Notes under the pieces: generated by a model
The model's input: only the letters and a program-made list of their open reading frames with translations
What the model was told of the DNA's origin: nothing
The model's database searches: none
Program-made: the position numbers and the translations under genes
From: Zelonia costaricensis
Lineage: Eukaryota > Euglenozoa > Kinetoplastea > Trypanosomatida > Trypanosomatidae
Direction of reading: 5' to 3'
Length of the DNA stretch: 27,133 nt
Assembly (NCBI GenBank): GCA_030849075.1
Contig: JASAOO010003182.1
Location: 1-27,133 of the forward strand
In this document: piece by piece, positions 9,908 to 19,235 of the stretch
Layout of the letters: each line of letters starts with the position of its first letter
How positions within the stretch are numbered: the stretch's first letter is position 1

Positions 9908-10462
9908 CGTCCATACATCCCCAGCCTCTTTCAACAGCTGGGGGACTGCAGGAATACGCCAGCATGTTTGCGCGCTTGGGTCCGAGTGCAGAGCGGTGGC
10001 GGTTGGGTCACTTTCCTCGCCCTTCACCGCACGCGCCGCTGGCAACCACCACCGCAGCAACCGTAGCAGCAACGGCGGTGGCAGCTGAAGAGTCGGCATC
10101 GTAAGAAGTGTTACAGCTGTGAAAATCTGCCCGACGGCATGGGGAGGGGAGGGAGTGGAGAGGCAGTCGTGGACAGCTCCCCCTCCCCCCCCCTGCTCAC
10201 CCCGTCAGTCAACCGTCCAACGTGTGCCAGCGCAGCAGTCACCGAACACGTCGACCTAGAGACGCGAGAGAGGGCTGAAGGCACAGGGTCTGCGCTGTTC
10301 CAAACGGCCACCACACCTTTCCCCGCCTGATTCCTCCGTCACGACAAAGACTCAAAGGCGCGGGGGCGGTGCGGCGCAAGCCGCGGTGCTTTTGCGTGCG
10401 TCCAAGTCCGCACCGCGTTCTTGCAGGTGTGTTTGTTTGTGTGTGTGAATGTACTTTCGGTC

Positions 10463-11968
10463 CTAGCTCGACGACAGAGCTGCGGCTGCGTCGGGGCTGT
10501 GGTGCATGGCTGCCATCAGCATCGTCTTCGAGCGCCCCTCCGGCTCTGCCTGGATGAGCTGTTCCACCAAGTCCTGCCGCTCCACAATGTGGGCCCCCTT
10601 CGCACACGCAACGCGCACCAGGTCACTGGGGTGCTTGCGGTACACGTTGAAGACGTCGTCCACAAACTTTGGGTAGTTGACGAGGGCGAGGTAGACGATC
10701 GTGTAGGCCAGCTGGCCGACGATCTTGTTCGAGCTCAGCTGGTCCTCGGAGATGCGGAAGACCCGCTCGAGCTCCGGCGCCTTCTCCGAGGCGGCCGTCA
10801 GGAACTTGAGCTCCTCGAGCAGCTCCCGCTCTCCCTTCACGGTGCTCTCGCGCGCAAAGGTGGCCAGCACGTCCACCGGCATGTCGAGTGGGTAGGAGGT
10901 GCCCATTACCTGGTTAAAGCGCTGCACCAGCGGCCGGCCGCCGCTTAGGCGGGTGTTGGTGGGGTAGTTGATCGTGCAGAAGATCGGCATTTCGAGGATG
11001 ATGTCCTCGACGTCGTCGCCGGGCAGGTGGGTCTGCCGGTGATCCACCTGGAGGTCGAGTCGAGTGTGGAACATCAAGAGCGACTTGGAGTAGACGGTGC
11101 GGAAGGCAGCCATGCGCAGCGGTGTGTCCTCGAGGTACTCGTTGCCGTCGCTAAGCAGCATTGGCCAGCCGAAGACGAAGGCGTTCCTCTTCATCAGCTG
11201 GTCTTCAGTCACCCGAAAGTGTGGGGTAAGGCCAAGAAAGACGTTGTGCTCGTTGGGGTAGTCTAGCTCCACCGAGCGTGGGTCCCGCTTGCGCATATCC
11301 TCGATGAACTTGTCCTTCATGTGCGACGGGCTCAGCGTACCCGTCAGCTTCTCGTCCATGCGCGTCTCGATGCGGTTTTGCACCTCCTCGTAGTAGGGCA
11401 GGTACTTCTTCATGTGCTCCGCATCGACGTCCAGAAACTCGGAGAAGACCTTCTTCAGGGCCCCCAGCGTTGGCTTCACGGTGGGCCACAGCAGCGGCGG
11501 GAAGTGCTCGGAGAGCTGGATCATCACCTTCTCGGTCGGGCTGTTGTGGTCCCACAGCAGCGTGCACGTGCGGTGCGGCTCGTTAACGATCGGAGAGTCC
11601 TCGCGGTCGGGGAAGACGAAGGCCTCACCAATGACGGTGTACTCGGTCGATACGCTGCCGAGGCAGAGGCGATTGCGCAGGATGCTGCTCATGCGCATCG
11701 GGTCCCACAGCTCCTTGTCAAAGCTGAAGCGCCGGCGGCGCCAGGAGAGCTCGTCGTAGATCTTAATGTCGTACGAGATTGACTTCTCGCTGGTCTTCGC
11801 GTCCTGCCGCAGCTGCTCGATCCACGCCGGCGGCTGCGACGACGTGGCGGCGAGAGCGGTGCGTGTGTGGCACAGCTGACGTCGTACCGTGGTGTGCGAG
11901 TACGCCGAGGACGCCGCGGCAACGCGCACGGCCGCCCGCACGGCGGCGCTGGCATGGAAGCACAACAT
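10463..11968 (-). CDS. unidentified protein with a likely mitochondrial presequence (501 aa)
   Basis: I do not recognise the family. The start is a true ATG at 11966-11968. The first about 40 residues (MLCFHASAAVRAAVRVAAAS, then TTVRRQLCHTR) are Arg/Ala/Ser-rich with no acidic residues, typical of a mitochondrial targeting presequence. The rest is globular, balanced in charge and rich in aromatic residues, with no long hydrophobic segment, so probably a soluble matrix protein. A helical stretch around SDLVRVACAKGAHIVERQDL near the C-terminus looks like a HEAT/ARM-type helix pair. The tail after it is a short Ala/Ser run. Codon composition is strongly GC-biased at third positions, and the frame is uninterrupted over 1.5 kb, which supports a real gene. 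A part in mitochondrial translation, RNA metabolism or a respiratory complex would be guesswork. Stop is TAG. Confidence 0.8.
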   Translation of the reverse strand: MLCFHASAAVRAAVRVAAASSAYSHTTVRRQLCHTRTALAATSSQPPAWIEQLRQDAKTSEKSISYDIKIYDELSWRRRRFSFDKELWDPMRMSSILRNRLCLGSVSTEYTVIGEAFVFPDREDSPIVNEPHRTCTLLWDHNSPTEKVMIQLSEHFPPLLWPTVKPTLGALKKVFSEFLDVDAEHMKKYLPYYEEVQNRIETRMDEKLTGTLSPSHMKDKFIEDMRKRDPRSVELDYPNEHNVFLGLTPHFRVTEDQLMKRNAFVFGWPMLLSDGNEYLEDTPLRMAAFRTVYSKSLLMFHTRLDLQVDHRQTHLPGDDVEDIILEMPIFCTINYPTNTRLSGGRPLVQRFNQVMGTSYPLDMPVDVLATFARESTVKGERELLEELKFLTAASEKAPELERVFRISEDQLSSNKIVGQLAYTIVYLALVNYPKFVDDVFNVYRKHPSDLVRVACAKGAHIVERQDLVEQLIQAEPEGRSKTMLMAAMHHSPDAAAALSSS

Positions 11969-13173
11969 GACTCCTCTCTTGCACCTGTGCAGATCTTCAC
12001 GACCCTGTCAACGCGGTGGCTGTAATACGGGGCAGAGGGAGATGCCGGGGTAGAGCAAGAGCGGTTGGTTAGGTTAGGGCGGTGGTAGGTGGAGCTGCGA
12101 AGGTGCGCGGCAGATAAGCGTGGGCGTACCTGGACGGAGACAACCCGTGATGAGACGGAGACCGAGCGCCGTGGTGTGGATTGATGGCCTGGGTGTCCGT
12201 GGTGCGCTGCTGGCGACCAACTGCCTCGAACACACCTTTGCCTTCGCTGGTGCTGAGGGGCGCAAGAGCGTGGGGAAGAAGTGGAGAGGCACGCTTGCCG
12301 AACACCCACACGCGCACGGGGCAGTCGAGAGGGGAGGGGGGGCGGAAGCCAAAGCACGATTTCAAACAAAGATGCGTAGAGAAGGAAGCGGGAGCAACAC
12401 GGATGGTGTACAACGCGGGGATAGCAAAACAGGAACATTCTACACATTACTTAGGCAACGCGTGGCCGTGGCCCTCCGACGGGCAGCTGTCGTGATAGAA
12501 GAAGGGTGGGCAAAGCAAAAACTGGCACAGGCGTTCTACCAAGACCACGCCCCCCCCCTCCCCGCCACGATTGAACATCCGCCGTCCCAGGTGATCTCGC
12601 TCAAGTCGCCGTACAACGCTCTCTTCCACCATCCACCATCCACACCACCAGCAGCTGACAGCGCGGGACAACACATGGCTGCTTGCTCGCTGGCGGAGGA
12701 GGACTGAGCGACTCCAAGCAGCCAGGACGCGGCGCCAAGACCCAGAAGGCGCGGCGCGTCACGCATCACCGTTGTCGCTGCGCGTGTTCGCGAGTAAGCA
12801 GCAAATTATGGTGAGCGCTCTGTTCTTTTTCTCTTTTCTCACTTTTCTTTTTTTTTTTTGCGTACCGCAGCAGCGGCACTTACGCGATGCTTTAATCGAA
12901 GGAATTGTGTGGTGAACGGGCTTAGTCTACCCATGCAGCCGATTCGATGCGGAGGCAAGGGTAGCCGTCATTAGAGCAGCACAGCACACGGCCCACGGAA
13001 AGACACGCAGGCACGCAAGAAAGGGGAAAAAAGGAGAGCTAGAGAGGAGTAACGCGCGCCGCAGCCACGTCTCGCAGCGCCACATCTTTGCTACTGCTTC
13101 CACCCACCCACTCTCGCCCCTCCCTTGCGTCTGTCTCTTCCACTCTCCGTCTCCCCACACACCGGCCGCAGCC
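11969..13173. other. intergenic/UTR spacer
   Basis: This holds the 3' UTR of NOC4 and the 5' UTR of the gene at 10463-11968. The plus-strand frame 12120-12707 lacks an ATG at its start and has no recognisable domain. A strong plus-strand pyrimidine tract ends in CAG at 12868-12870. Nothing else is supported. Confidence 0.55.
12020..12062 (-). promoter_or_regulatory. candidate trans-splice acceptor for the gene at 10463-11968
   Basis: The minus strand reads a pyrimidine-rich stretch containing CTCCCTCTGCCCCG, followed by TATTACAG with AG at 12020-12021, about 51 bases before the ATG. Confidence 0.55.
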
Positions 13174-14574
13174 CTAGAAGGTGAGCAGGTCGGACGGCTG
13201 CTCTTCTGTCGGCGGCTCGTATGCAACGGTGGGCAGGTGGCGGCTGTCGAGCGGCCGCGTCACCTCAGCGGCGAAGAGGCGACCGTAGCTCTTCTCGTAC
13301 CGGAGCGGCGTCTTGTCCTCCGCCGTGCTCGCGAAGGCAGAGACCATGAGCGGCACCACGGGCAAGAAGTGCCGCTCCAGCGCCGTCAGCTCCCACAGCG
13401 TCGAGTGCAGGGCGTGCGAGTCGGCCAGCTTGGCGTGCGCGTCGAAGGGGTCGTGGCCGTCGAAGAGCGCCGCCGTGTCCCTTACTGCCTGCGCCTTAGC
13501 CGACTGCGCCAGCGGCGAGTCGCCTGCCATGTCGTCCGGAAGGATAGCCTCGCGGCTGCTGCGGTGGATGAGGGCGAGACAGTTGGGGTGCGTCTGCAGC
13601 ACCTTACGCAGAAACGGCAGCGCAAAGTAGAGCGTTGGCGCGGGGGCCATCAACGACACCTGCGCAACGCGCTTGATCACGCTCGCGGCGATGTAGGACG
13701 GGACGCGGAGCGAGGACATGGACAGGTCGAGCAGCCGGAAGAGCTCGTAGCGGTGCCGCGAGGCGAACACGTCAGGCGTCAGCAGGCTGTAAAGCTGCTC
13801 GTAGTAATTGGGGTACTCAAGCCCATGGTCGAGCATGAGAAGGAAGAGACCTTGCAGTGCCAGAATAGAGACGATGCCGCCGCTGCTGAAGCAGCCGCTC
13901 AAGTAGTCGGCGAGCACGAGCGGGTTTGTGAGGTGCGGCAGCACCACCGACCCAAGTCGGTGCAGCAGGTGCACGTGCAGGGCTGCCTCGCCCGCGTTCT
14001 CGACGCAGAGCATCCACACCGCGGTGAAGTAGTGCTTGTGCGCCTTCTCCGCGAAAACAGAGAGAACGCTCGAGGCGCTTAGCTGCAGCCTGCGCCGCTC
14101 CGCCGCGTTGGCGTGCACGTACGCGTCGCTCGCCTCCACGGCTGCCCGCTCCTTCTTGAGGAAGGCCCATCGCAGCCGCATGTGCTCCAGCGACGGTAGC
14201 GTGCGGGTGCAAAGCAGCACAAAGCAGTTGGTGACTAATGCCGAGAGCGAGGTGCCGTCACGATCGCGCGATCGCTTGCGCCGCTGCCGCTCCACGAGGT
14301 TGCTCATGGTGCGATAAATGAGAAACCACACATCATCCTCAGCAGGCGTGGCCTCACTGTCGACGCCAAGGCGACTGCCGAGTGCCTCGCGCAGCTCCGC
14401 GACGGCAGGACTGCACTCGTCTGGCGTCGTGTGGTCGCGCGGGCTCTTCACCAGCGGTGCCTGCAGAGCCGCCTCCAGAAGCAGGGCTGCCTCTCCGTCA
14501 AAGGTGCGGCACAGGTCCGAGTACGTCTTGCACCTGTCGCAGCCCCGCAAAGCGCTGCGTAGTTTTGCCTCCAT
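13174..14574 (-). CDS. NOC4: NOC4-type nucleolar complex protein (CBF/NOC domain), ribosome small-subunit biogenesis (466 aa)
   Basis: The C-terminal half carries the NOC4/UTP19 signature of the CBF (CCAAT-binding factor) domain, residues about 236-410. Landmarks are ALQGLFLLMLDHGLEYPNYY (239-258), LYSLLTPDVF (261-270), LFRLLDLSMSS (278-288), VPSYIAASVIKRVAQVSL (291-308), LPFLRKVLQTHPNCLALIHR (319-338), then HDPFD (374-378) and HSTLWELTALERHFLPVV (390-407). The order and spacing match animal and fungal NOC4, which pairs with NOP14 in maturation of the 40S subunit in the nucleolus. A basic RQRRKRSRDR patch (97-106) could act in nuclear targeting. The length is slightly shorter than the usual 510-550 aa, and the N-terminal half is divergent. 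The ATG at 14574 lies about 20 bases after the likely splice acceptor; the longer upstream frame is UTR. Stop is TAG. Confidence 0.9.
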   Translation of the reverse strand: MEAKLRSALRGCDRCKTYSDLCRTFDGEAALLLEAALQAPLVKSPRDHTTPDECSPAVAELREALGSRLGVDSEATPAEDDVWFLIYRTMSNLVERQRRKRSRDRDGTSLSALVTNCFVLLCTRTLPSLEHMRLRWAFLKKERAAVEASDAYVHANAAERRRLQLSASSVLSVFAEKAHKHYFTAVWMLCVENAGEAALHVHLLHRLGSVVLPHLTNPLVLADYLSGCFSSGGIVSILALQGLFLLMLDHGLEYPNYYEQLYSLLTPDVFASRHRYELFRLLDLSMSSLRVPSYIAASVIKRVAQVSLMAPAPTLYFALPFLRKVLQTHPNCLALIHRSSREAILPDDMAGDSPLAQSAKAQAVRDTAALFDGHDPFDAHAKLADSHALHSTLWELTALERHFLPVVPLMVSAFASTAEDKTPLRYEKSYGRLFAAEVTRPLDSRHLPTVAYEPPTEEQPSDLLTF

Positions 14575-14594
14575 TGTGCTGACCTTGACTCTCT

Positions 14595-14653
14595 CTCCGT
14601 AGGGCAGCGGGCACGCAGCGGCAAGAGAAAAAGAAAGGGAGAGAAAAGAAAAG
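14595..14653 (-). promoter_or_regulatory. trans-splice acceptor for NOC4
   Basis: The minus strand reads a long T/C tract (about 14653 to 14620) and then, after CCGCTGCCCTACGG, the first AG at 14595-14596, about 20 bases before the ATG. No AG lies between the tract and this site. Confidence 0.6.
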
Positions 14654-15561
14654 CCCGTCGAAGCCACAGTCACTGCCTCCCCTACCCTCGCGCCCGACTG
14701 ACTCGGTCGCCTAGTTGCGCCAAAGGGTCGAGCTTCCCGCCAGCGACTACGCCTTGTCAAGAGCGCGGTACGCCGGAGAAAAGAAAGGGGGGGACGAAGC
14801 CGCTGAGCAAGACTGTCGCCTAGCGTTCGTTTGTATCTGGCTTGTTTTCTAATTCGCTCGATCGCGGTCGCAGCTTTGGTACACCTAGAGGAAGCAACAG
14901 GACACACGCGCGCACGAGCGACGCTTGCGGACCTGTTGTGGCACGCGCCGAGGAAAGGAGAGTGGGGTGCCACAGGGAAGACCGGGGGCGCGTGATATGG
15001 CAACCGGCCATGCACGCAGACACGGAGGCGGTACACATTTTGGGGGAGGAAAAAGAAGGTATGCAGAGTATCGTATTGGTTCGCGCACATGTGCACAGCC
15101 CAAAAAAAAAAAGGCGCCACCGGGTAGTGGGTGCGTGCACGAGAAGTAGTACACCCATGACAGGGGGGGGGTGCAAAGGAGATGGAGGCAGGGGAGTGGC
15201 GGCTTACCCATGATCTGGTATCATCGAGGTCGTAGTGTCTCCTCACGCAGATCGATCAGACCCACTGGAAGGGGAAACCACGCTGACGGTGCGCACCCTG
15301 CCTCTCGGTCACGGCAACGCGTGAATCACGGAGGTGCTTGACAGTGTCACTGTCCAGCGCGGTGAGCGTGTAGCATGCGTTTGTTTTTCTGATGATTGTC
15401 GGTGTTTGTGTGTGAATGTTGCGAAGCGACTGCACAAGCAGGTTGTCCATTTAGTGTGCGCGTGTTTGTCGATTGTGCTTCTCGCCACGGCGAGGTTGAG
15501 AAGAAAACAGAACGTCGACACTTCTATGCGGAAGGAGCATAGGAGCAGCATGTCTGTAGTG

Positions 15562-15584
15562 ACACACACACACACACACACACA
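15562..15584 (+). repeat. (AC)n microsatellite
   Basis: Twenty-three bases of pure AC repeat followed by AACCAAACAAACACACGC. The flank AACCAAA resembles that of the tract at 3903-3931. It lies in the 3' UTR region of the PP2C gene. Confidence 0.9.
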
Positions 15585-15923
15585 ACCAAACAAACACACG
15601 CACGCAAGCAACGCCTGGTGAACTGACCCCTCCTCTCAAAGTGCGGGAGAGGGACGACGAGCGAGAACAGAAAGCAGCTCAATGCTTCCCAGCGGTAACT
15701 TCGACGCAGCCCGCCAACTCAGCGAGGGTACGTACAGTCACGAGCTGCCATCCTTCACGTAGCGCGAGCTGGCCATCAGAGACGGCAGCAAAGAGCGCAC
15801 GTGTCGAGGACACGGAAGCGCACATGAACTCCTTTTCTTCCTAGTGCACTCATCCGTTTTGCGGCCTAGAGACCGACGACTCACGCACCGTTCGCGGCAC
15901 GGATTCCCTCGCCGCTTCCCTGC

Positions 15924-16769
15924 TCACGCGTCGATGCTCAGCAGCTTTGTAATCAGCGGCGGGCAGTTGGTGGGTGCCTCCACGTCGTCGGCGGTGACTT
16001 GCGCCACCAGCACGGTGATGTCGTCGAGCTTGCCGCCCGTGTACTTGTAGCCCGCCTGCATGGCGTGCAGGGCGAATGGAGAGCAGTAGCGCGGGTCCTG
16101 GGCATTGCGCGAGGCCTCCTGCCCCACCGCCTCCGCCACGCTGCCACACCCCTTCGCCGACACCTCGCCAAGGTGGTCGAGAAGACGATCCAGTGACACG
16201 TTGTCCAGCACGCCGTCGCTGACGCAGAGAAAAACATCGTTGACGCGCAACTCGAGTCGGGCCTGCTCGCCGGCGCTCGGCGGGTCCTCAGGAAGCTGGA
16301 ACGGGCAGTTGAAGGAGTGCTGCTGCATCTCTGTCCGGTAGAGCAGCTTGTCCTGTCGCACCACAACGATCCCGCAGTCGCCGAGGTTGAGTAGCGATGC
16401 GTGGGTGCCATCGACGATGGTGGCCAAGGACACCGGGCAACCCCCCGGCTGACGCGCTTCATTGGCGCGCTTGTAGCCGTAGTTGAGCACCTCCAAAGCC
16501 GTCGGCCGCCGCGCCGCAATCGTCTCTCGCTCGACAAAGTCGAGGGCGAAGCGCATGACATTGCGTGTGTAAATTGCGGGGTCGATGCCGTGCGACGCGT
16601 AGCCGCCCACGCCGTCTGCCACGCCGATGCAGTACGGGTGGAACGCGTAGGCGTCCTCGCCGCCGCGGTACGCCTTCTTCGGGTGCGGAATCGCGCAGGC
16701 ACCGCGGTGGCCAAAGCGCAGGGCGGCCGCAGACGCCGCCTTCCACCACGCCTGCGACCTCGACAGCAT
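15924..16769 (-). CDS. PTC7: PP2C-family Ser/Thr phosphatase, PTC7/PPTC7 type, probably mitochondrial (281 aa)
   Basis: All PP2C metal-site motifs are present in order: GGEDAY (36-41), VADGVGG (50-56), NLGDCG (128-133), SDGVLDN (184-190) and GKLDDITV (246-253). The PTC7/PPTC7 subgroup is indicated by GVADGVGGYASHGIDP (49-64), the QQHSFNCPFQLPEDPP block (149-164) and SPFALHA (230-236). In yeast and animals these phosphatases act in the mitochondrial matrix on metabolic enzymes and coenzyme Q biosynthesis, and on mitophagy control. The N-terminus (MLSRSQAWWKAASAAALRFG) is basic and amphipathic, fitting a matrix presequence. Catalytic Asp residues are intact, so activity is expected. The length is normal for the core domain. 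The start is the ATG at 16769, 26-32 bases after a candidate splice acceptor. Stop is TGA. Confidence 0.93.
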   Translation of the reverse strand: MLSRSQAWWKAASAAALRFGHRGACAIPHPKKAYRGGEDAYAFHPYCIGVADGVGGYASHGIDPAIYTRNVMRFALDFVERETIAARRPTALEVLNYGYKRANEARQPGGCPVSLATIVDGTHASLLNLGDCGIVVVRQDKLLYRTEMQQHSFNCPFQLPEDPPSAGEQARLELRVNDVFLCVSDGVLDNVSLDRLLDHLGEVSAKGCGSVAEAVGQEASRNAQDPRYCSPFALHAMQAGYKYTGGKLDDITVLVAQVTADDVEAPTNCPPLITKLLSIDA

Positions 16770-17759
16770 TGTCCACCTCGCCTTTAGGGGAGAATCTGAA
16801 GCTCAGGGAGAGACAGGAGAAAACTGACTCACGGCCTCTCTTTTTTTTTTTTCTTCTCGATGGCGCGTGTAGCTTCTGATGCGCGTGGGTATTGGAGGGG
16901 AAGCTGAAGAACTCGATCCGCTTGGAACTGCCGATCCTCTCCCGCTTCAGCAAAGACAACTCTCGTGGTGGTGGTGGCGGTAGTAGCGATGGCGGCAGCA
17001 CGAAACACGTAAGGGGGAGAAAAGAAGCAATGAGAGGGTATTCATGCGTGTCCGTGCTTTACGCGACCCGCGTCAACCACACACGCACACACACAAACGC
17101 GCATGCCGAGAAGGCACGGCGTTATGACATTCGCGACGTGTTGGAGACAAAACGCAGCGCATGCAGATGAGGACGGATGAGGGGGAGAGAGAAAGAGCAG
17201 TGGTGGGAGGGGAGAGAGACCTCTCCAACAACCACAAGTAGCCGTCGCCGCGCAACAACGACGCGCATGCGGTGCGCAGCGCCTCGAGACCACCTCGGCA
17301 AGTGTTGCTCTCCCCATTTGGTGGCCAGCTGCTCACTATCCTGCCTCCGTCCGTCATGGGCCGCCTCTCGTGAACGTCAACGGGTCTCCCGCCAGACTTC
17401 ACCCTCGGACCCCACGAACACTTCTTTGTTGTTAGCTAGCTAGCTTGCTGTGTTTGGTCACTTGAACCAGAGCCTGTGAAACTCAGCGCGTACCGGCGTG
17501 CTTGCTATGGCGCCCAGCGCAGCTGCTCCCTCGCTCCTTCGCTTTCCTTCATCAAGCGAATGCCACCACCACGAGAACCTACTGCACGGACCGCGACGCG
17601 GCCATGGCGTCGATGCAACACCAATCGCACGGTGACACGCGCCAAAAAAGGACAAGATAACAAAGATCAACGCTAACTCATGCTTTCGAACCGGAGATGA
17701 GTTGAGGAGCTGAGAAGCTCCCTCGCGTTGGGCGGCACAGGGGCACCCACGCTAGCGCG
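16770..17759. other. intergenic/UTR spacer
   Basis: This holds the 3' UTR of the SOD-fold gene and the 5' UTR of the PP2C gene. It contains a T-run at about 16841-16852 (plus) and a short (CA)n at about 17080-17096. I see no supported gene. Confidence 0.55.
16796..16825 (-). promoter_or_regulatory. candidate trans-splice acceptor for the PP2C gene
   Basis: The minus strand reads TTTTCTCCTGTCTCTCCC followed by two candidate AGs: CTGAG (AG at 16802-16803) and CTTCAG (AG at 16796-16797), about 26-32 bases before the ATG. Confidence 0.55.
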
Positions 17760-19235
17760 CTACCTTAGCCGCTCCTCCTTCTTCGTGCCATTGGCGTACG
17801 TCGTCACACGCACGCCATCCGCGCGGTCCAGGATCGACGTGCCGTTTGGATACTCGAACAGCGTGTCGCCGTTGACGAATACGGTCGTAGTGAGGTCCTG
17901 CGTTTGGAACACCTTCGTGCCATCGCGACGCACCTTGGTCACGTTGCCGTTGTGGTAGTGATACTCCCACGTGCCATCGGCGTGTTGCACCGCACGCGGC
18001 TCGGCGGTGGTTGTGACAGGAGGCTGCGCCGCCTCCGTGGCCTCTGGCGCTGGCGATACCTGTCCTTCTGGCGCGCCCGTATCTGCAGGACTCGCCTTGG
18101 CGCCATCAGCGGCTGTGACGGACTCCGTGGATGGAGGCGCTTGGCTGAACGACTCGGCGGCATCGAGCGGCGTCGTCGAGGTCGACCCGCTCGCAGCTGT
18201 CGGGCTGCAAGTTGGCGGGGCAGCAGACGCGATCGTGACAGAGTCCGATGCGTGAATGACAGCGCCGCTGTCCCTGAGGTGGCTCATCGCACGCACCGCC
18301 GCCACCTGCTCATTTTCTCGCCGCCGCCCCTGCTGGGCGGCCGCCCGTTCTGCGGACGCGTAGTACGCCTCCGCGGCGGCGAGCTGCCGCTCGACAAAAT
18401 GCCAGTCCACCGCGCACAAAGAAGCCGCCGCCAGTGCCGACTGTACTGACGAAAGCCGCGACGCCGCAGCGGCTGTTGCGCGCCCCTGCAGCACGGCGGC
18501 GCTTTCCGTCGTCAAACCGCCAAGCGCTGCCGCGGTGCGAGCCGCGTGGCTCCATGGCGGAATGTCGTCCGCCGTGTCGAGGTCGCCTGCCGCCTCAGCC
18601 ATCGTCGCCACTTCGGTACACACCCGCTCCTCTGTTACATTGATGAGGGCGAGCGGCCACACGCCGTGCACCAGAGGCACCGTGGACCCCGGGAGACTCA
18701 TGAGGCTCACACGCCCCTCCTTGCCAGCGCTCGTGGGAGGCGAAAACACAACCCACACGCGGCCGGGGCTCAAGGCACCCGTAGCGTGGAGCACAACCTC
18801 CTCCTGGAACTTTGTGAGACTCCCATAGCTGCGCACAAGAGCGTCTCGCACGGGCACAGGCAAGGTTGCCGGCTCCATCACACATGGCGCGGCTGCCGTA
18901 CACTGCCGCTCGAAGTCCTCGCAGAAGGACACAGACGACACGTAGTGCACGCGTTCGCGAACGCAGCTCTCGCACGGCGCGGCAGCAAAGCTCTGCTCTC
19001 GCCCGATGCGCGACAGCGGAAGCCTCTTTGAGAGAACCGGGCAGTCGCGCGTGTGGTTCATCGGTGACTGTGATGCCGTAGTTGAATGCGCTGTGGACAC
19101 AATCAGGGACGCCACAGAGTAGACCGAAGGTCGACTTGGAGCGTCCCGTAGGGGCAGTAAGGGCAGAAGCTGCCGCAGCTCCGCAGCGGCCGCACCGGGA
19201 CGCATGCGATGCAGACACATACTGCCGCGCAGCAT
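17760..19235 (-). CDS. SOD-fold (metal-ligand-less) protein fused to a C-terminal Tcp10_C/G-box repeat (491 aa)
   Basis: Residues 125-200 resemble the C-terminal half of Fe/Mn superoxide dismutase. LPVPVRDALVRSYGSLTKFQ (125-144) matches the helix that in SODs reads as a GSxxxFK-type motif. PGRVWVVF (157-164) matches the GSGWVWLV strand, and VPLVHGVWPLALINV (186-200) matches the PLLxxDxWEHAYxxxY segment. VDWHFVERQLA (276-286) resembles the terminal W-x-x-V helix of SODs, after an Ala-rich insertion. The Asp and His that bind metal in that segment are replaced (GVWPL), so dismutase activity is unlikely. Residues 418-488 show short glycine-spaced beta repeats (DGTWEYHY, NGNVTKV, DGTKVF, NGDTLFEY, NGTSIL, DGVRVTTY, NGTKKE), typical of the Tcp10_C/G-box of SAS-4/CPAP proteins. 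The N-terminus (MLRGSMCLHRMRPG) fits mitochondrial import. SOD-fold subunits mS42/mS43 occur in mitoribosomes; that role is an inference. The ATG at 19235 is the first after the likely acceptor. Confidence 0.75.
   Translation of the reverse strand: MLRGSMCLHRMRPGAAAAELRQLLPLLPLRDAPSRPSVYSVASLIVSTAHSTTASQSPMNHTRDCPVLSKRLPLSRIGREQSFAAAPCESCVRERVHYVSSVSFCEDFERQCTAAAPCVMEPATLPVPVRDALVRSYGSLTKFQEEVVLHATGALSPGRVWVVFSPPTSAGKEGRVSLMSLPGSTVPLVHGVWPLALINVTEERVCTEVATMAEAAGDLDTADDIPPWSHAARTAAALGGLTTESAAVLQGRATAAAASRLSSVQSALAAASLCAVDWHFVERQLAAAEAYYASAERAAAQQGRRRENEQVAAVRAMSHLRDSGAVIHASDSVTIASAAPPTCSPTAASGSTSTTPLDAAESFSQAPPSTESVTAADGAKASPADTGAPEGQVSPAPEATEAAQPPVTTTAEPRAVQHADGTWEYHYHNGNVTKVRRDGTKVFQTQDLTTTVFVNGDTLFEYPNGTSILDRADGVRVTTYANGTKKEERLR

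Larger units (their letters stand above)
7360..10462. other. 3.1-kb gene-free spacer
   Basis: In transcript order this is the 3' UTR of the gene at 10463-11968, then intergenic DNA, then the 5' UTR of the SDR-like gene. The plus strand is purine-rich over much of it. Long minus-strand frames (7549-8412, 8076-9050, 9566-10099) are Ser/Pro/Leu/Arg-rich without any domain. The interval contains an 18.5-unit (GT)n tract, a shorter (AC)n tract and several G/A runs. No tRNA, snoRNA or other RNA gene was recognised. Confidence 0.55.
14575..15923. other. intergenic/UTR spacer
   Basis: This holds the 3' UTR of the PP2C gene and the 5' region of NOC4. It contains a 23-base (AC)n tract (15562-15584) and an A-run at about 15101-15111. 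No supported gene; the open frame continuing upstream of the NOC4 start has no ATG-led, domain-bearing content. Confidence 0.55.

Noticed and set aside
9566..10104. Opposed frames on both strands (177 aa minus, 154 aa plus)
   Set aside because: Both read through the (AC)n tract (VCVCV / HTHT) and show no family resemblance; likely chance.
12120..12707. 195-codon plus-strand frame in the NOC4 3' flank
   Set aside because: Begins at GTG rather than ATG, opposite to the transcription direction, no domain; despite a clean composition it has no support.
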